Origin: Kribbella antibiotica
GTDB taxonomy: Bacteria; Actinomycetota; Actinomycetes; Propionibacteriales; Kribbellaceae
DNA: 52,580 nt
Direction: 5' to 3'
Assembly (NCBI RefSeq): GCF_004349055.1
Contig: NZ_SMKX01000047.1
Span: 1 to 52,580, forward strand
Shown: positions 51,048-52,580 of the stretch, in pieces
How the letters are laid out: the number at the start of each line of letters is the position of its first letter
How positions within the stretch are numbered: the first letter of the stretch is position 1
Made by a program: the position numbers and the translations under genes
The notes under the pieces: generated by a model
Told to the model about the DNA's origin: nothing
The model's input: the letters and a program-made list of their open reading frames with translations, nothing else
Database searches by the model: none

Positions 51048-51688
51048 CTATTCGCGTCCTAGTCGTCGACGACCACCCGGTGGTGCGATCGGGGCTGATC
51101 GGCATGCTCTCGGTGACCGATGACATCTCGGTCGTCGGCGAAGCCGGGGACGGGTCCGAGGCGCTCGCGCTGGTCGAGTCGACGCGACCGGACGTCGTAC
51201 TGATGGATCTGCGGATGCCGCGGACGGACGGGGTCACCGCGACCGGGGCAATCGCGTCTGGGTATCCCGACACGAAGGTGCTCGTGTTGACGACGTACGA
51301 CACGGATACCGACATCCTGCATGCTGTTGAGGCGGGCGCTACCGGGTATCTGCTGAAGGACACGCCGCATGCCGAGCTGCTGGATGGGATCCGCGCGGCG
51401 GCGCGCGGTGAGACCGTGCTCGCGCCGCCCGTTGCCGCTCGGCTGATGTCGCGGCTGCGGACGCCGGCTGCGTCGCCCGCCGCGCAACCCTCGCCGCGTG
51501 AGCTTCAAGTGCTTGCCGCTGTTGCTCGCGGGCTCAGCAACGCCGAGATCGGCCGCGAGCTGTATATCGGCGAGGCGACCGTGAAGACACATCTCCAGCG
51601 CCTGTTCACGAAACTCGACGTCGACGACCGCACCCGCGCGGTGACGGTCGCGATGGAGCTCGGGCTGCTGCCTAACCCTCGGTCTTGA
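51044..51688 (+). CDS. LuxR/NarL-type response regulator
   Basis: 214 residues; GTG overlaps the kinase stop (GTGA). Receiver acidic pair in [13 protein letters not shown], phospho-Asp in [13 protein letters not shown], Lys in [12 protein letters not shown]-terminal Lux[24 protein letters not shown]. Partner of the kinase encoded just upstream; probable target is the ABC-2 exporter pair. The last 17 bases overlap the end of the convergent uppS gene. Confidence 0.92.
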   Translation: MTIRVLVVDDHPVVRSGLIGMLSVTDDISVVGEAGDGSEALALVESTRPDVVLMDLRMPRTDGVTATGAIASGYPDTKVLVLTTYDTDTDILHAVEAGATGYLLKDTPHAELLDGIRAAARGETVLAPPVAARLMSRLRTPAASPAAQPSPRELQVLAAVARGLSNAEIGRELYIGEATVKTHLQRLFTKLDVDDRTRAVTVAMELGLLPNPRS

Positions 51689-52538
51689 CTTCGCTCATGG
51701 GTACCTCGTTCTTGGGGACTTCGTTCGGTACGGCGCCGCCGTACCGGCGGTCGCGCTGCGCGTAGATCTCGATCGCGCGCCAGAGATCCCGGCGGTCGAA
51801 GTCCGGCCAGAGCGTGTCGAGGAAGACCATCTCGGCGTACGCGAGTTGCCAGACCAGGAAGTTCGACGTCCGCTGCTCCCCCGACGACCGCACGAACAGG
51901 TCCACCGGCGGCACCTGCGGGTTGTACAGGTGCTTCGCGATCGTCTTCTCGGTGATCCGATCCGGATTGAGCTTGCCCGCGGCAACCTCGTTGGCGATCG
52001 CCTTCGCCGCGTCCGCGATCTCCGCCTGCCCGCCGTAGTTCACACAGAACTGCAGCGTGATCGCGGTGTTGTTCACCGTCTGCGCCTGCGCCGACTCCAG
52101 TTCGTCGATCACGCTCTTCCACAACCGCGGCCGGCGCCCCGACCACACCACCCGCACGCCCATCGCGTCCAGCTCATCACGCCGCCGATGGATCACGTCC
52201 CGGTTGAACCCCATCAGGAACCGAACCTCGTCCGGCGACCGCGCCCAGTTCTCCGTCGAGAACGCGTACGCCGAGATGTTCTTCACCCCGATCTCGATCC
52301 CGCCCTTGATCACATCCAGCAGACTCGCCTCGCCCGCCTTGTGCCCCTCGGTCCGCGGCAACCCCCGCTGCTTGGCCCACCGCCCGTTCCCATCCATCAC
52401 GATCGCCACGTGCTCAGGCACCAGTTCCTTAGGCAGAACCGGCGGCACCGCCCCACTCGGATGCCTCTCGGGAGCGACCACCACCTTCTCCCCAACGCGC
52501 TCCGACCCACGACTCCGGCGACGACCCAATGGCGACAT
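51672..52538 (-). CDS. uppS: Undecaprenyl/polyprenyl diphosphate synthase (cis-prenyltransferase)
   Basis: 288 residues from ATG 52538, preceded by GAGAGGA at 7-base spacing; ATG 52556 (294 residues) is an alternative. Catalytic Asp in [16 protein letters not shown]; the substrate motif [19 protein letters not shown] shows the R-x-x-G-E-x-R-like arrangement; [16 protein letters not shown] is typical. It makes long-chain prenyl phosphate for cell-wall lipid carriers from IPP. A disordered Pro/Glu/Val tail ([15 protein letters not shown]) is unusual. In related genomes it sits near zur and glyS. Confidence 0.92.
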   Translation of the reverse strand: MSPLGRRRSRGSERVGEKVVVAPERHPSGAVPPVLPKELVPEHVAIVMDGNGRWAKQRGLPRTEGHKAGEASLLDVIKGGIEIGVKNISAYAFSTENWARSPDEVRFLMGFNRDVIHRRRDELDAMGVRVVWSGRRPRLWKSVIDELESAQAQTVNNTAITLQFCVNYGGQAEIADAAKAIANEVAAGKLNPDRITEKTIAKHLYNPQVPPVDLFVRSSGEQRTSNFLVWQLAYAEMVFLDTLWPDFDRRDLWRAIEIYAQRDRRYGGAVPNEVPKNEVPMSEVKTEG

Positions 52539-52580
52539 ACCCAAATCCTCTCCCATCCCCTTCCCCTATCCTCACAGCTG

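Overview
The window reads as a chromosomal segment of a high-G+C actinomycete. Evidence: strong G/C third-position bias, many GTG starts, many stop/start overlaps (ATGA, GTGA, TGATG), an S-(hydroxymethyl)mycothiol dehydrogenase, a stand-alone LigD-type polymerase, PknB-like kinase and DesK/LuxR-type signalling, and several sugar ABC importers. The gene styles are compatible with Kribbella or a close relative in Propionibacteriales; that assignment is an inference, not a search result. No rRNA, tRNA, phage module, transposase gene or CRISPR array was seen.

Layout. 0.2-5.6 kb (minus): a likely four-gene operon of a HTH/Clp-N protein, a class-C-type serine hydrolase, a MoxR-like AAA+ ATPase and a VWA protein, headed by two tandem palindromes. 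5.7-8.7 kb: a receptor-like Ser/Thr kinase with an external cysteine-flanked SH3-like domain plus a small HTH protein (minus), divergent from three overlapping genes for small secreted proteins (plus), two of which share the kinase's external domain pattern. 8.9-13.8 kb: Mug-type DNA glycosylase, a 1107-residue helical-repeat protein of unknown function, and a LigD-type polymerase. 13.9-22.3 kb (minus): one transcription unit for uptake and breakdown of an unidentified, probably acylated sugar: an unusual regulator, solute-binding lipoprotein, two permeases, ATPase, acetylxylan-esterase-like hydrolase, a second hydrolase copy that has lost its nucleophile, and a SelA/DgaE-like PLP enzyme. 22.5-27.5 kb: phosphotransferase-fold protein, a 168-bp palindromic element, dusB, DUF4333 lipoprotein, glycyl-tRNA synthetase and two small genes. 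27.5-33.2 kb (minus): a ManD-like dehydratase with an ABC importer lacking its own ATPase, a perfect FadR/GntR-type operator, a repeat-rich gene-free stretch, and the FCD/GntR regulator. 33.2-37.9 kb: secreted DUF305, discoidin-DUF1996 and GH16 proteins divergent from a LacI regulator with palindromic operators. 37.9-39.05 kb: an AbiEi-like/DUF559-like gene bracketed by 44-bp imperfect-palindrome direct repeats. 39.06-41.6 kb: carboxymuconolactone-decarboxylase-like protein, LysR regulator, solitary EboE-like protein. 41.7-46.3 kb: a zinc-homeostasis locus (YibE/F protein divergent from znuA-znuC-znuB-zur) with Zur-like boxes. 46.3-52.5 kb: GNAT, mycothiol-dependent formaldehyde dehydrogenase, ABC-2 exporter with a two-component system, and undecaprenyl diphosphate synthase.

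How the parts fit. Genes for glyS, zur-znu and uppS lie close together in Streptomyces and Mycobacterium (from memory); here that backbone is opened by about 15 kb of carbohydrate, defence-like and regulatory genes between glyS and the zinc locus. The most interesting items are the repeat-flanked AbiEi/DUF559 cassette, the kinase with matching secreted SH3-like proteins, the palindromic element that supplies the stop codons of both neighbouring genes, and the sugar cluster with a pseudoenzyme paralogue.
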